This document shows, piece by piece, positions 1 through 8,078 of a stretch of 49,654 nucleotides of DNA. How positions within the stretch are numbered: position 1 is the first letter of the stretch; each line of letters begins with the position of its first letter. The stretch comes from Brevundimonas sp. ASV9. Lineage in GTDB: Bacteria; Pseudomonadota; Alphaproteobacteria; Caulobacterales; Caulobacteraceae. The stretch spans positions 1-49,654 of the forward strand of contig NZ_JAELUF010000015.1 of assembly GCF_016429195.1 (NCBI RefSeq). The letters are read 5' to 3'. Position numbers and translations under genes: made by a program. The notes beneath the pieces were generated by a model that was not told the DNA's origin, did no database searches, and worked only from the letters and a program-made list of their open reading frames with translations.

Positions 1-765
1 GGCGACATGCCGAAAATCCTGCTGGGCGCCCGGGCCGAGCGCGCTGAAAACACGGGCGGGCGCGGCGGCTTGCTGGCCGAACGTCAGGCCACGGCCGCGC
101 AGGACGCCTTGGCCTCAGCCCAGGCGCGCGTAGAGCGAACGCGGACGCTGGCGATCCCGATGCCGACGACCGGCCTGCCAACGGGACGGACGGTGCTGAC
201 GATGGACCAGGCCGGCTGGGCGACACCCGAGGGGCGGACGATCGTCGGGCCGGTCGACCTGAACCTGGTCGGGCCGGAACGGGTCGCGATCACGGGACCG
301 AACGGCGCGGGCAAGACGACCCTGCTGCGGCTGATCACCGGCGATCTTTCACCGACCACGGGCGCCGTCGATCGGCCTGTGCGTGCGGTGTTGCTGGACC
401 AAGAGGTCAAAATCCTGAGCCCGGACGAAACGCTGGTGGAGGCGTGGCGACGGTTGAACCCGAAAGGCTCGGTCAATGACGCACAGGCGGCGCTGGCGCG
501 GTTCCTGTTTCGCAATACGGCGTCGCAGCGCCGGGTCGACGAACTTTCGGGCGGAGAGCGGCTGAGGGCGGGCCTGGCCTGCGTCATGACAGGCGCGACG
601 CCGCCGCAGTTGCTGGTTCTGGACGAGCCGACGAACCACCTCGACCTGGACGCCATCGCGGCGGTCGAAGAGGCGCTGAACGCCTATGACGGCGCCTTGA
701 TCGTGGTGAGCCACGACGTGGATTTCCTGGCGGCGCTGAAGATCACGCGCACGGTCCAGCTCTGA
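1..765 (+). CDS. ABC-F family ATPase, C-terminal part (5' end outside window)
   Basis: The reading frame is open to the left edge, so only the C-terminal half is present (about 254 residues). It contains one complete ABC nucleotide-binding domain: Walker A GPNGAGKTT, signature LSGGERLRAGLA, and Walker B running into LVLDEPTNHLD, followed by a switch histidine in VVSHDVDF. The part before it is Ala/Arg/Glu-rich and looks like the end of the linker helices between the two ABC domains. The DEPTNHLD sequence and absence of membrane segments are typical of soluble ABC-F proteins, which act on ribosomes (translation factors or antibiotic protection). The exact subgroup cannot be told from half a protein. 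It is convergent with the EAL gene, with only 6 bases between the stops. Confidence 0.85.
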   Translation, partial: GDMPKILLGARAERAENTGGRGGLLAERQATAAQDALASAQARVERTRTLAIPMPTTGLPTGRTVLTMDQAGWATPEGRTIVGPVDLNLVGPERVAITGPNGAGKTTLLRLITGDLSPTTGAVDRPVRAVLLDQEVKILSPDETLVEAWRRLNPKGSVNDAQAALARFLFRNTASQRRVDELSGGERLRAGLACVMTGATPPQLLVLDEPTNHLDLDAIAAVEEALNAYDGALIVVSHDVDFLAALKITRTVQL

Positions 766-771
766 GGTCGG

Positions 772-2349
772 TCAGCCCCAGGCCTCGACGGCGCCCTTGC
801 GACGGACCATCGACGGGCTGGACAGTTGGGTGCGCGGCTCGGCTTCGGCGCGGCCGAACAGCCAGCCTTGGCCGTATTCGACGCCCGCCGCCTTGAGTTC
901 TGCGGCGACGCCGTCGGTTTCGATCATCTCGGCGATGGTTTCCAGCCTCATCGAACGGCACATTTCGACGATGCTGTGCAGCATAGCCTTGGAGCGTTGG
1001 TCGGTCTGGATATCGCGAACGATGGCCCCGTCGATCTTGACCGAGTCCACCGACAGTTTGCGCAGATAGTCGAAGGCGGCGGCTCCCGCGCCGAAATCGT
1101 CGATGCAGACCTTGATGCCGGCTTCGCGCAGCGCAGCCAGGCGACGGTCGGCGGCTTCGATGTCTTCGACGGCTGAGGTTTCGGTCACCTCGACCATCAG
1201 GCGACGACGTTCTTCGGGCGCGCCAGCGGTCATGCGCAGCAACTGCTCGACATAGGTGTCGTCGCCCAGCGAGGCGCCAGAGACATTGATCGCCATCTTC
1301 AGCAGGCCGGCGCCGGGCTGGCGCATCCGCTTCAGCACCTTCTCCGCCACCGCGAGATCGAATGACTCGATCATGTCCAGCTCTTCGGCCATGCGAATGG
1401 CTTCGGCGGGACCGCTGTTGCCGCTGAATCGAGTCAGGGCCTCAAAGTGATGGACGGCTCGGGAATCCAGATGGACGATGGGCTGATAGTGAACCTGGAA
1501 CTCGCGTGATTTGACCAGACTGCGGAAGGTCTCGGCGTCGCGGAAGGTGCGCTTCAGGGAGTCTGCGAAGGCGATCTGCGGATTGGCGAGGCCGTCGCCC
1601 TTCAGGCAGCCTTCGATGGCGAACCGCATGGCGCGCAGCACGCACAGGGAATCCGATCCGGGCGGGACGGGCGAGCTGAACGCCTCTGCACCCAGCGACA
1701 GGCCTTCGGCCCGGCCGGCCTCAACGATTTCGGCGGCGATGTCACGACGGTCGTTGGCGGGGCGGAGAAGGGCATAGCGGACGCCCGTGACCTGCGACGC
1801 GCTCGATCCCTCGACGGCGGCGGACTGAAGCGTGGCCTCGATGCGGCGGTTCAGACGATCGGCGGCTTCGCCGGTGACATTCTCCAACCCCGTGATGTCG
1901 AGGAAGGACAGGGCCAGGTCGGGATTGGACTCCAGCACGCGCCCGGCGTCGGCCAGGAAATCTTCCGGTTCCAGAAGCGGCCGTGTGTCCAGATCCTCCA
2001 GCGCGAAGGCCGGGCCTTCGTAGGAGATGGCGCAGGAGACGGCCGGCGCCATCTGCGGCAGAACGAAGGCGCGGAAAGAGGCGCGGCGCACGCGGTCGGG
2101 ACCGGCCGCCACAAGGATCGACGTGGCCGGAATACGCACGCCAGGCTTCATGCCTTGCAGGGCGGTCAGGGTGGAGGCGCCGTCGTGCAGCAGATCGAGC
2201 AGGGGACGGCCGGTCCAGGTTGCGCCTGCGTCCTCGCCGGCCACAGCGCCCGCGCCGATCGCAAAGGAGACCACGCCTTTCGGATCCACCTCCACCAGCG
2301 TGTCGGCAGAAGCGAAGGCCAGGCCTAGGAGGCGGGTGGTCAGCGTCAT
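772..2349 (-). CDS. EAL-domain protein, predicted c-di-GMP phosphodiesterase
   Basis: About 525 residues. The C-terminal 250 residues form an EAL domain with the catalytic set apparently intact: EALTRF, the Asn of INVSG, the Glu of VEVTE, the DDFG pair, the Lys of VKID, the Glu of IAEMIET and GQGWLFG. This predicts hydrolysis of c-di-GMP to pGpG. The N-terminal half has no clear GGDEF motif; residues about 125-270 look like a degenerate GGDEF-like or PAS-like fold, possibly a regulatory module. No membrane segment is evident, so it is probably cytosolic. I chose the ATG at 2349 over a GTG six codons upstream because the protein then starts MTLTTRLL. It follows flbY on the same strand after about 100 bases, so a role in flagellar or motility control is a reasonable inference, not shown. 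Confidence 0.85.
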   Translation of the reverse strand: MTLTTRLLGLAFASADTLVEVDPKGVVSFAIGAGAVAGEDAGATWTGRPLLDLLHDGASTLTALQGMKPGVRIPATSILVAAGPDRVRRASFRAFVLPQMAPAVSCAISYEGPAFALEDLDTRPLLEPEDFLADAGRVLESNPDLALSFLDITGLENVTGEAADRLNRRIEATLQSAAVEGSSASQVTGVRYALLRPANDRRDIAAEIVEAGRAEGLSLGAEAFSSPVPPGSDSLCVLRAMRFAIEGCLKGDGLANPQIAFADSLKRTFRDAETFRSLVKSREFQVHYQPIVHLDSRAVHHFEALTRFSGNSGPAEAIRMAEELDMIESFDLAVAEKVLKRMRQPGAGLLKMAINVSGASLGDDTYVEQLLRMTAGAPEERRRLMVEVTETSAVEDIEAADRRLAALREAGIKVCIDDFGAGAAAFDYLRKLSVDSVKIDGAIVRDIQTDQRSKAMLHSIVEMCRSMRLETIAEMIETDGVAAELKAAGVEYGQGWLFGRAEAEPRTQLSSPSMVRRKGAVEAWG

Positions 2350-2453
2350 GAGGCCATGCTGGCACACAGTCGCTTAAAAAATAGGCAATGACCCTTAGGA
2401 CGCGAACCGTGATCGGCGAACGATGAAGGGGCGTCCCGTTCAGGCCATCCGGT

Positions 2454-2891
2454 TCAGGCCATTCGGTTCAGGGCGACAGCGCGTCCGTCGCCCAGCGAGG
2501 CGCGGCCGTCGGCGGCATAGGCGGAGGCGGGGGTGCGGGCGGCGGTGACCTCCGCTGCGATGGCGCGGACCAGACCCTCGGAGATTTGGCGCGCGGCATC
2601 GACGGCGCGGCTGTGTCGCGTCAGGGCCGCGTCGAACTCACGTGTGGCGTCCACCAGGGTCTTTCGATCTTCGAGCGGAGCGCCGCTCAGCAGCGCCGGA
2701 TTGGCCTTCACATGGGCGGAATCGCGACGGTAGAGATTGGCCATCTCCTGGGTTTCCGACAGACCGGCCGCCACATCCTGAGGACGGCCATCGGCGAAAG
2801 CGGCTGTTTCGGCCCTCAGCCGCTCGGTCAGGCGCAAGGTCAGGGTCGTCAGCTGGCGAACGCGTGCCTGGGCCAGTTCAGTGTCGCTCAT
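2454..2891 (-). CDS. flbY: FlbY-like flagellar protein
   Basis: 145 residues, predicted almost wholly helical, Ala/Arg/Glu-rich, without signal peptide or membrane segment. Size, composition and position directly after flgI and the rod-binding gene match the Caulobacter flbY product, a flagellar protein with FlgN-like helical character. Its ATG overlaps the stop of the upstream rod-binding gene by four bases (ATGA), so translation is probably coupled. A chaperone role for hook or filament substrates would be inference. The name rests on synteny and general resemblance, not on a diagnostic motif. Confidence 0.7.
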   Translation of the reverse strand: MSDTELAQARVRQLTTLTLRLTERLRAETAAFADGRPQDVAAGLSETQEMANLYRRDSAHVKANPALLSGAPLEDRKTLVDATREFDAALTRHSRAVDAARQISEGLVRAIAAEVTAARTPASAYAADGRASLGDGRAVALNRMA

Positions 2892-3196
2892 TGCCGGCCC
2901 TCCTGCATCTTCAGCATTTCGGCCATGACGGTGTTGCTCAGGCCGATGCCACCGGCCTTCACCGTGCTCTTGGCCATTTCGTCCAGCATGAAGCTACGCC
3001 ATGTCGCCTCGCCCTGACCGCCGCCGAACAGGCCGTCGGTCGATAGGCCTTCGAACATCGGCTTCAGCATCTGCGAGATGAAGGTGGCCTCGAAGGCCTT
3101 GGCGGTTTCCTCGATCTTGTCGCGATTCACAGCCGTGGGTGCGGCCGCGGCGGGGCGCAGCAGATCGGCGGAGACGGTCAGGTCGGTCATGCTCAC
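2888..3196 (-). CDS. Flagellar rod-binding protein (FlgJ N-terminal domain family)
   Basis: About 102 residues. The central part, with AKAFEATFISQMLKPMFEG followed by DEMAKS and GIGLSNTVMAEMLK, matches the rod-binding domain found at the N-terminus of enterobacterial FlgJ. The muramidase domain of gamma-proteobacterial FlgJ is absent, as is usual in alphaproteobacteria. It would cap or scaffold rod assembly in the periplasm. The gene lies between flgI and flbY with 4-base overlaps on both sides. The GTG at 3196 overlaps the flgI stop (GTGA); an in-frame ATG two codons later (3190) is an equally good start. Confidence 0.8.
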   Translation of the reverse strand: MSMTDLTVSADLLRPAAAAPTAVNRDKIEETAKAFEATFISQMLKPMFEGLSTDGLFGGGQGEATWRSFMLDEMAKSTVKAGGIGLSNTVMAEMLKMQEGRQ

Positions 3197-4314
3197 ATCA
3201 CCTCGATGTCGGCCTGCAGGGCGCCGGCGGCCTTGATGGCCTGCAGGATGCTGATCATGTCGCGCGGGCTGACGCCCAGGGCATTCAGGCCGTTGACCAG
3301 GGTGGACAGGTTGGCCCCGCCGCCGACCAGCCGCATCTGGGTGCCCAGATCCTCTTCGACGTTCACCTGGGTCGAGGGCACGACGGCGGTCTGGCCCCGG
3401 CTGAAGGGCGCGGGCTGACTAACCTGCGGCTGTTCGTCCACCGATATGGTCAGGTTGCCTTGGGCGATGGCGACGCGAGAGATGCGCACGGCGTCGCCCA
3501 TGACGATTACGCCGTTGACCTCGTCGATAATGACCTTGGCGGGGGTATCGACGCTGACGGCCAGGTTCTCGATCCGGCTGATGAAGCCCGCCATGCCCAG
3601 TTCACCAGGCGCGCGCAGGGCGACGACCGTACCGTTCTCGGCCAAAGCCGACCCCGGATAGGCGGCGTTGACGACGGCGGCGACGCGCTGGGCGGTGGTG
3701 AAGTCGGGGTTGCGCAGATTCAGGCGCACCTCGTTCATATTGGCCATCTGGAAGCCGGTCTCGCGCTCGACCAGGGCGCCCGAGGCGATGCGGCCGGCGG
3801 TCGGCACGCCGCGCGTCACTGACGACCCCGACCCTCCCGACGCCGAGACGGCGCCGGTCTGGACCGAGCCCTGCGCCACCGCATAGACCTGACCGTCCGC
3901 GCCTTGCAGGCTGGTGACAACCAGCGAACCGCCCAGCAGGCTCTTGGCGTCGCACATGGAGGCGACCGACACGTCGATGCGCGAGCCGGGCGTGGCGAAT
4001 GCGGGCAGGTCGGCCGTGACCATGACGGCGGCCATATTCTTGGTGTTGGCGTTGGCCCCGCGAATGTTGACGCCCAGCCGCTCGGTCATGCCTTCCAGCG
4101 ACTGGCGGGTGAAGGGACAGTTGCGTAAGGAATCGCCCGTGCCGTTCAGCCCCATGACCATGCCGTAGCCGACCAACTGGTTGCCGCGCACGCCCTCGAC
4201 GGCGGCAATGTCCTTGATGCGCGATTGCGACTGGGCCAGCGCCGAGGTCGCGCCGCCGGCGACGACGAGCGTCGCGGCGACGGAGGCGATCAGGCGGGCA
4301 AGCAGATTTTGCAT
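3193..4314 (-). CDS. flgI: Flagellar basal-body P-ring protein FlgI
   Basis: 373 residues, the usual FlgI length. An N-terminal signal peptide (hydrophobic stretch ending ATSALAQ) precedes the mature start SRIKDIAAVEGVRGNQLVGY, which is the strongly conserved FlgI N-terminus. Further family blocks are GLNGTGDS, the NIRGANANTKNMAAVMVTA region and the C-terminal QMRLVGGGANLSTLVNGLNALGVSP segment. FlgI polymerises in the periplasm into the P ring around the flagellar rod. It is the first gene of a leftward operon with the rod-binding protein and flbY. A sigma-54-type promoter is visible about 40-50 bases upstream of the ATG, fitting a mid-late class flagellar gene in Caulobacter-type hierarchies. 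Confidence 0.97.
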   Translation of the reverse strand: MQNLLARLIASVAATLVVAGGATSALAQSQSRIKDIAAVEGVRGNQLVGYGMVMGLNGTGDSLRNCPFTRQSLEGMTERLGVNIRGANANTKNMAAVMVTADLPAFATPGSRIDVSVASMCDAKSLLGGSLVVTSLQGADGQVYAVAQGSVQTGAVSASGGSGSSVTRGVPTAGRIASGALVERETGFQMANMNEVRLNLRNPDFTTAQRVAAVVNAAYPGSALAENGTVVALRAPGELGMAGFISRIENLAVSVDTPAKVIIDEVNGVIVMGDAVRISRVAIAQGNLTISVDEQPQVSQPAPFSRGQTAVVPSTQVNVEEDLGTQMRLVGGGANLSTLVNGLNALGVSPRDMISILQAIKAAGALQADIEVM

Positions 4315-4350
4315 CGGTCAGGCGTCCACGCAACGTTACGCCGTCATCCG

Positions 4351-4366
4351 TGCGAGGATCGTGCCG
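4351..4366 (-). promoter_or_regulatory. Candidate sigma-54 (-24/-12) promoter of the flgI operon
   Basis: Read on the minus strand the site is CGGCACGATCCTCGCA. It has the GG and GC dinucleotides at the exact 12-base distance required for RpoN promoters and matches the consensus TGGCACG-N4-TTGC apart from T-to-C changes before GG and in TTGC. Transcription would start about 25 bases before the flgI ATG. Caulobacter flagellar genes of this class use sigma-54 with FlbD/FliX, and fliX is the divergent neighbour. No FlbD site was assigned. Confidence 0.55.
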
Positions 4367-4438
4367 AAGAATTAACGACGTGAATTCAACGTCGGTCGGC
4401 TTCTGACGGACAGAGAAGCGGCAGGATTTGCCGGGGCG

Positions 4439-4445
4439 TTAACCA
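4439..4445 (+). promoter_or_regulatory. Possible CtrA half-site upstream of fliX
   Basis: TTAACCA lies 52 bases before the fliX ATG and resembles one half of the CtrA recognition sequence (TTAA-N7-TTAA). The second half is not conserved (GTCA after seven bases). Early flagellar genes in Caulobacter are CtrA-controlled, so the position is sensible, but a half-site alone is weak evidence. Confidence 0.25.
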
Positions 4446-4496
4446 AACAGTCATCGCCGCCCGTCATCCATGTTTTATGACGCGGAGCACCTGCAC

Positions 4497-4922
4497 ATGA
4501 AGGTTGTCGGCCCCAACGGCGTCAGCACGCCTGCCAGCACACGTCCGACGCGATCCGCCAGCGGCTTTTCGCTGGGGCAGGCCGCAGGTCCGTCCGCGCC
4601 CGCTGCAACGACTGCCAGCGCGGCGACAGGCGGGGTCTCTGACGTCTCGGCCCTGATGGCTCTTCAAGGGGTCGAGGGGCCGCTGGAAAAGCGCCGTCGC
4701 GCGATCCGGCGCGGCAGCGGTCTTCTGGATCGCCTTGACGAAATCAAGCTGGCCCTGCTGAACGGCGACGCCGACGAGGGGGCTCTGGATCGTCTGGCGC
4801 GGAGCCTGCGCGAGGAGCGCGCCGACGACGACGATAAGGACCTGGGCGCCCTGCTGGATCAGATCGACCTGCGCGCCTCGGTCGAACTGGCGAAGGCGGA
4901 AATGCGCCGCAACCAGCCCTGA
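4497..4922 (+). CDS. fliX: Flagellar assembly regulator FliX
   Basis: 141 residues starting MKVVGPNG, close to the length and N-terminus of Caulobacter FliX. A low-complexity Ala/Ser/Thr/Pro segment (about residues 20-55) leads into a helical C-terminal domain beginning DVSALMALQGV, with the block RRAIRRGSGLLDRLDEIKLA. FliX is the trans-acting partner of the sigma-54 activator FlbD and couples completion of early flagellar structures to late-gene transcription. An upstream in-frame ATG at 4470 adds nine non-conserved residues and is not preferred. It is divergent from flgI, as in Caulobacter. Confidence 0.9.
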   Translation: MKVVGPNGVSTPASTRPTRSASGFSLGQAAGPSAPAATTASAATGGVSDVSALMALQGVEGPLEKRRRAIRRGSGLLDRLDEIKLALLNGDADEGALDRLARSLREERADDDDKDLGALLDQIDLRASVELAKAEMRRNQP

Positions 4923-5101
4923 CACGAAATAATCGTCTGACATCAGGCGGCTAAGCTTTGGCAGTGAGTGACTTTTGCCACTGTCGGACGGTTAGTCGCC
5001 CTATTTTCATCACGGAATCGAGAACCGCGTTGCCGCGACTCGACGGGCTGATTATACGGCCATCTACGCCACTGGGGGGCGTGTTAGAGAGCGTGAGATC
5101 G

Positions 5102-5536
5102 ATGAGCGCCTTGGCGTCCGTTGTGTCCGACGAAACCGGCCCGTATCGGCCGTCTGACAGCGAGCCGTTCATGAACGAACGGCAGCAAGCCTATTTCAAG
5201 AAGAAGCTGCTGGCCTGGAAGGATGAGATCCTTCGCGAGTCCAAGGGCACGGTTGTCAATCTGAAGGCCGAGACCGAAAACCACCCCGATCTGGTGGACC
5301 GGGCGTCTTCGGAATCTGATCGCGCGCTGGAGTTGCGCACCCGCGACCGCCAACGCAAGTTGATCTCCAAGATCGACGACGCGCTGCGCCGGATCGAGGA
5401 CGGCTCCTACGGCTACTGCGAGGACACGGGCGAACCCATCAGCCTGGGTCGTCTGGAAGCCCGTCCGACGGCGACCCTGTCGGTCGAAGCCCAGGAACGC
5501 CACGAACGCCGCGAACGCGTTCACCGCGACGACTGA
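5102..5536 (+). CDS. dksA: RNA polymerase-binding transcription factor DksA
   Basis: 144 residues. The conserved DksA core runs from YRPSD and MNERQQAYFKKKLLAWKDEI through a coiled coil (residues about 35-100, with DLVDRASSESDRALELRTRD carrying the tip aspartates) to a C-terminal globular part. The zinc-finger region reads GYCEDTGEPISLGRLEARPT: only the first of the four canonical cysteines is kept. One-cysteine DksA proteins are known in alphaproteobacteria and can still act with ppGpp on RNA polymerase. A longer in-frame ORF begins at 4958, but the extra 48 residues are not DksA-like; the ATG at 5102 gives an N-terminus of normal length. Confidence 0.92.
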   Translation: MSALASVVSDETGPYRPSDSEPFMNERQQAYFKKKLLAWKDEILRESKGTVVNLKAETENHPDLVDRASSESDRALELRTRDRQRKLISKIDDALRRIEDGSYGYCEDTGEPISLGRLEARPTATLSVEAQERHERRERVHRDD

Positions 5537-5612
5537 GGTTTAAGCCGTCCGCGCCTTGACTTCGCCGGGTTGCGGGGCGACCTAGCCGCCTCGCTTTCGA
5601 GGTCGTCTATCC

Positions 5613-6947
5613 ATGTCCGTCAAGGTTCGTTTCGCCCCGTCGCCCACGGGTAAGCTGCACGTCGGCAATGTCCGCACCGCCTTGGTGAACTGGATGTTCG
5701 CCAAGGGGCAGGGCGGATCGTTCGTCCTGCGCATTGACGACACCGACCTGGCGCGCTCCACGCCCGAGTTCGAACAGGGAATCGAAGACGACCTGACCTG
5801 GCTGGGGATGCCGTGGGACGAGCGTTACAACCAGTCAAAACGGTTCGATCGCTACGAAGAAGCGGCCGCCAGTTTGAAGGCGTCGGGGCGGCTTTATCCC
5901 GCCTATGAAACCGCCGACGAGCTCGACCGTCGGCGCAAGGTGCAACTGTCGCGCGGCCTGCCGCCGATCTATGACCGCGCGGCGCTGGAACTGACCGAAG
6001 AGCAGAAGGCCGCTTACGAAGCCGAAGGGCGCCGCCCCCATTGGCGCTTCAAGCTAGACGGCAAGCGCGTCGCCTGGGAAGACCTGGCGCGCGGTCATGC
6101 GGAGGTGGACACCGCCTCGATGTCGGACCCGGTGCTGATCCGCGAGGACGGCCTGTTCCTCTACACCCTGCCGTCGGTGATCGACGACATCGACATGGGC
6201 ATCACCCACATCATCCGGGGCGAGGATCACGTCACCAACACTGGCGCGCAGATCGAAATCTTCGAAGCTCTGGGCGCGACGGTTCCGGGGTTCGCCCACA
6301 TGCCGTTGCTGGTCGGCGCCGACGGCGCGGCCCTGTCCAAGCGTCTGGGATCGCTGTCGATCAGCGACATGCGCGACCAAGGCTATGAGCCGATCGCAAT
6401 CACCAGCCACCTCGGCCGGATCGGGACGTCTGATCCGCTGGAAGTCGGCGCCTCGGTCGAGGCTTTGGGTCAGAGCTTCGCCTTCTCCAAGATGGGGCGT
6501 TCGCCGGCGCGCTATGACACAGCCGATCTGGACCGGCTGAACGCCCAGGCGCTGCACGTCATGGACTATGCGACGGCGCAGCCGCGTCTTCAGGCTCTCG
6601 GCGCCGATCTGGGTGAAACCTTCTGGAATACGGTTCGGGGCAATCTGACGAAGTTCGCCGACGTCGCGGACATGGCGCAGATCGTCCGTGGTCCGATCCA
6701 ACCGGTGATCGAAGATGCGACCTTCATCGAAACGGCGCTGCGTCTGCTGCCGGAAGTGATCGACGAGAACGCCTGGTCGGCGTGGACCTCGGCCGTCAAG
6801 GCCGAGACGGGCGCCAAGGGCAAGGCGCTATTCATGCCGCTGCGTCTGGCGCTGACGGGGCAGCAGCACGGGCCGGACATGGCGGCCATGGCGCCGCTGA
6901 TCGGTCGCGAAACCATCCAGCGGCGTCTGAGAGGTGAGGCGGCCTAA
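5613..6947 (+). CDS. gltX: Glutamate--tRNA ligase
   Basis: 444 residues, class I aminoacyl-tRNA synthetase. The first binding motif is RFAPSPTGKLHVGNVRTA (HIGH equivalent HVGN, residues 16-19) and the KMSKS equivalent is ALSKRLGS near residue 240; LRIDDTDLARS and IIRGEDHVTN are further GluRS blocks. It charges tRNA-Glu and possibly tRNA-Gln. It is somewhat shorter than the roughly 470 residues common for bacterial GltX. Alphaproteobacteria often carry two gltX paralogues, one specialised, so this could be either copy. It lies 77 bases after dksA on the same strand. Confidence 0.95.
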   Translation: MSVKVRFAPSPTGKLHVGNVRTALVNWMFAKGQGGSFVLRIDDTDLARSTPEFEQGIEDDLTWLGMPWDERYNQSKRFDRYEEAAASLKASGRLYPAYETADELDRRRKVQLSRGLPPIYDRAALELTEEQKAAYEAEGRRPHWRFKLDGKRVAWEDLARGHAEVDTASMSDPVLIREDGLFLYTLPSVIDDIDMGITHIIRGEDHVTNTGAQIEIFEALGATVPGFAHMPLLVGADGAALSKRLGSLSISDMRDQGYEPIAITSHLGRIGTSDPLEVGASVEALGQSFAFSKMGRSPARYDTADLDRLNAQALHVMDYATAQPRLQALGADLGETFWNTVRGNLTKFADVADMAQIVRGPIQPVIEDATFIETALRLLPEVIDENAWSAWTSAVKAETGAKGKALFMPLRLALTGQQHGPDMAAMAPLIGRETIQRRLRGEAA

Positions 6948-6956
6948 GCCGCCTCA
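6935..6956. other. Perfect hairpin spanning the gltX stop codon
   Basis: TGAGGCGGC and GCCGCCTCA form a 9-bp stem with loop CTAA. The gltX stop TAA (6945-6947) lies inside the loop, and the hairpin ends 6 bases before the stop of the convergent gene. There is no T-tract on either strand, so it is not a classical intrinsic terminator. It may act as an RNase barrier or as a weak bidirectional transcription barrier. Confidence 0.5.
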
Positions 6957-6962
6957 CGCAGT

Positions 6963-7256
6963 CTAGGCGTTGCAGACAGCCAGTTCGTCGGCGCTCAGGG
7001 CGACGCCCTTGTAGGAGAAGGCGGTCACAGGACCGAACTTCTGAACCACGCGACGGCAGGCGCGCGTCGCGGGCTGTTCCGTGCCGCCAGCCGCGGTGCA
7101 GGTCGCGCCTTCGCAGGACCAACGTGCGCCGTCGATGATGGTGGCGCGAGCGGGCGCCTTGGCGGCGTCAGCCAGCGTCAGGCTGGTGGCGGCGGGGGCT
7201 TGGGCGACCGCAGGGGCGGCGGCGAACAGGGCGGCGGCGATCAGCAAAGCGCGCAT
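6963..7256 (-). CDS. Small secreted protein, CC_3452 family
   Basis: 97 residues. A signal peptide (MRALLIAAALFAAAPAVAQA) is followed by a short domain with four cysteines: WSCEGATCTAA, ACRRVVQKFG and a C-terminal AVCNA. This W-C-x4-C pattern with a terminal CN motif recalls the family typified by Caulobacter CC_3452, which has no known function; two periplasmic disulfides are likely. I chose the ATG at 7256 over an upstream start at 7304 because it directly begins the signal peptide and has a GGAG box about 10 bases upstream. It is convergent with gltX. Confidence 0.75.
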   Translation of the reverse strand: MRALLIAAALFAAAPAVAQAPAATSLTLADAAKAPARATIIDGARWSCEGATCTAAGGTEQPATRACRRVVQKFGPVTAFSYKGVALSADELAVCNA

Positions 7257-7361
7257 CGAAAACTCTCCGAAATGAAGAACGGCGTCATGCCGCTCCGCTC
7301 CCATGTCAGTTTTCCATAAAAACTGTCAAGACGCGCGCAGCGGATTATGAGCGATGATCAC

Positions 7362-7967
7362 TTATCGATGATCATGTTTCAATTGCGGCGCATCGCCGCC
7401 GGCCTGAACCTGCGCCATCGCCTCTTCGACGGTTTCGGCGACGGTCCAGGCGTCCAAGAACGACGGCGGCGTCATTCCTTCTGCGACGCTGTGCTTCATC
7501 AAGTCGAAGAAGCCGTTCCAGAAGCCGTTCAGGTTCAGGAAGACGACCGGCTTGTGGTGCAGGTCCAGCCGCTTCCAGGACAGCAACTCCACGACCTCTT
7601 CCAGGGTGCCGATGCCGCCGGGCGCGACCACGAAGGCGTCGGATTGGTCGTACATCAGTTGTTTGCGTTCGTGCATCGAAGTGACGACGACGGTCTCGAC
7701 CTCGTCGAACAGGCGTTCGCGGCTGCGCAGGAAGGCCGGCATGATGCCGACGACCCGGCCGCCCGCCTCATGCGCGCCGCGCGCCGAGGCCCCCATCAGG
7801 CCCACGCCGCCGCCGCCATAGACCAGCCGCCAGCCGGCCTTGGCCGCGACCTTGCCGAAGGCGTAGGCCGCCTCGGTATAGGTGGGATCGGCGGTCTCGG
7901 AGGCGCCGCAGAACAGGCAGACGGAAGAGCCGTCGAACGGCAGGAACGAAACGGGGGGCAGGGACAT
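7362..7967 (-). CDS. LOG family protein (TIGR00730), putative cytokinin-type phosphoribohydrolase
   Basis: 201 residues. Rossmann-like fold with the family hallmarks VCLFCGAS near the N-terminus, LVYGGGGVGLMG, MHERKQLM and PGGIGTLEE (the PGGxGTxxE motif that binds nucleotide phosphate). Members hydrolyse nucleoside 5'-monophosphates (AMP or cytokinin ribotides) to base and ribose 5-phosphate; the real substrate here is unknown. The start at 7967 (MSLPPVSFLPF) is preferred over one at 8024 because the added 19 residues are not family-like. It is divergent from the lipoprotein gene. Confidence 0.88.
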   Translation of the reverse strand: MSLPPVSFLPFDGSSVCLFCGASETADPTYTEAAYAFGKVAAKAGWRLVYGGGGVGLMGASARGAHEAGGRVVGIMPAFLRSRERLFDEVETVVVTSMHERKQLMYDQSDAFVVAPGGIGTLEEVVELLSWKRLDLHHKPVVFLNLNGFWNGFFDLMKHSVAEGMTPPSFLDAWTVAETVEEAMAQVQAGGDAPQLKHDHR

Positions 7968-8078
7968 GGAGCCTCGAAGAAAACGAATAGGCGGCCTGGC
8001 CATGGCCAAACCGACGGCGCTCAAGCTAACACAGGCTCGAGCCGCTGGGTCGCCAGTCCTATATCGTAGAGGCGCAGG

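Noticed and set aside
4420-4431. GG-N-GC pair resembling a sigma-54 site on the fliX side
   Set aside because: The GG-to-GC distance is 10 bases rather than 12, which RpoN does not tolerate.
7335-7375. Repeated GATGATCA units at the end of the LOG gene
   Set aside because: Two copies only, part of them inside the coding end; too short to call a repeat element or regulatory site.
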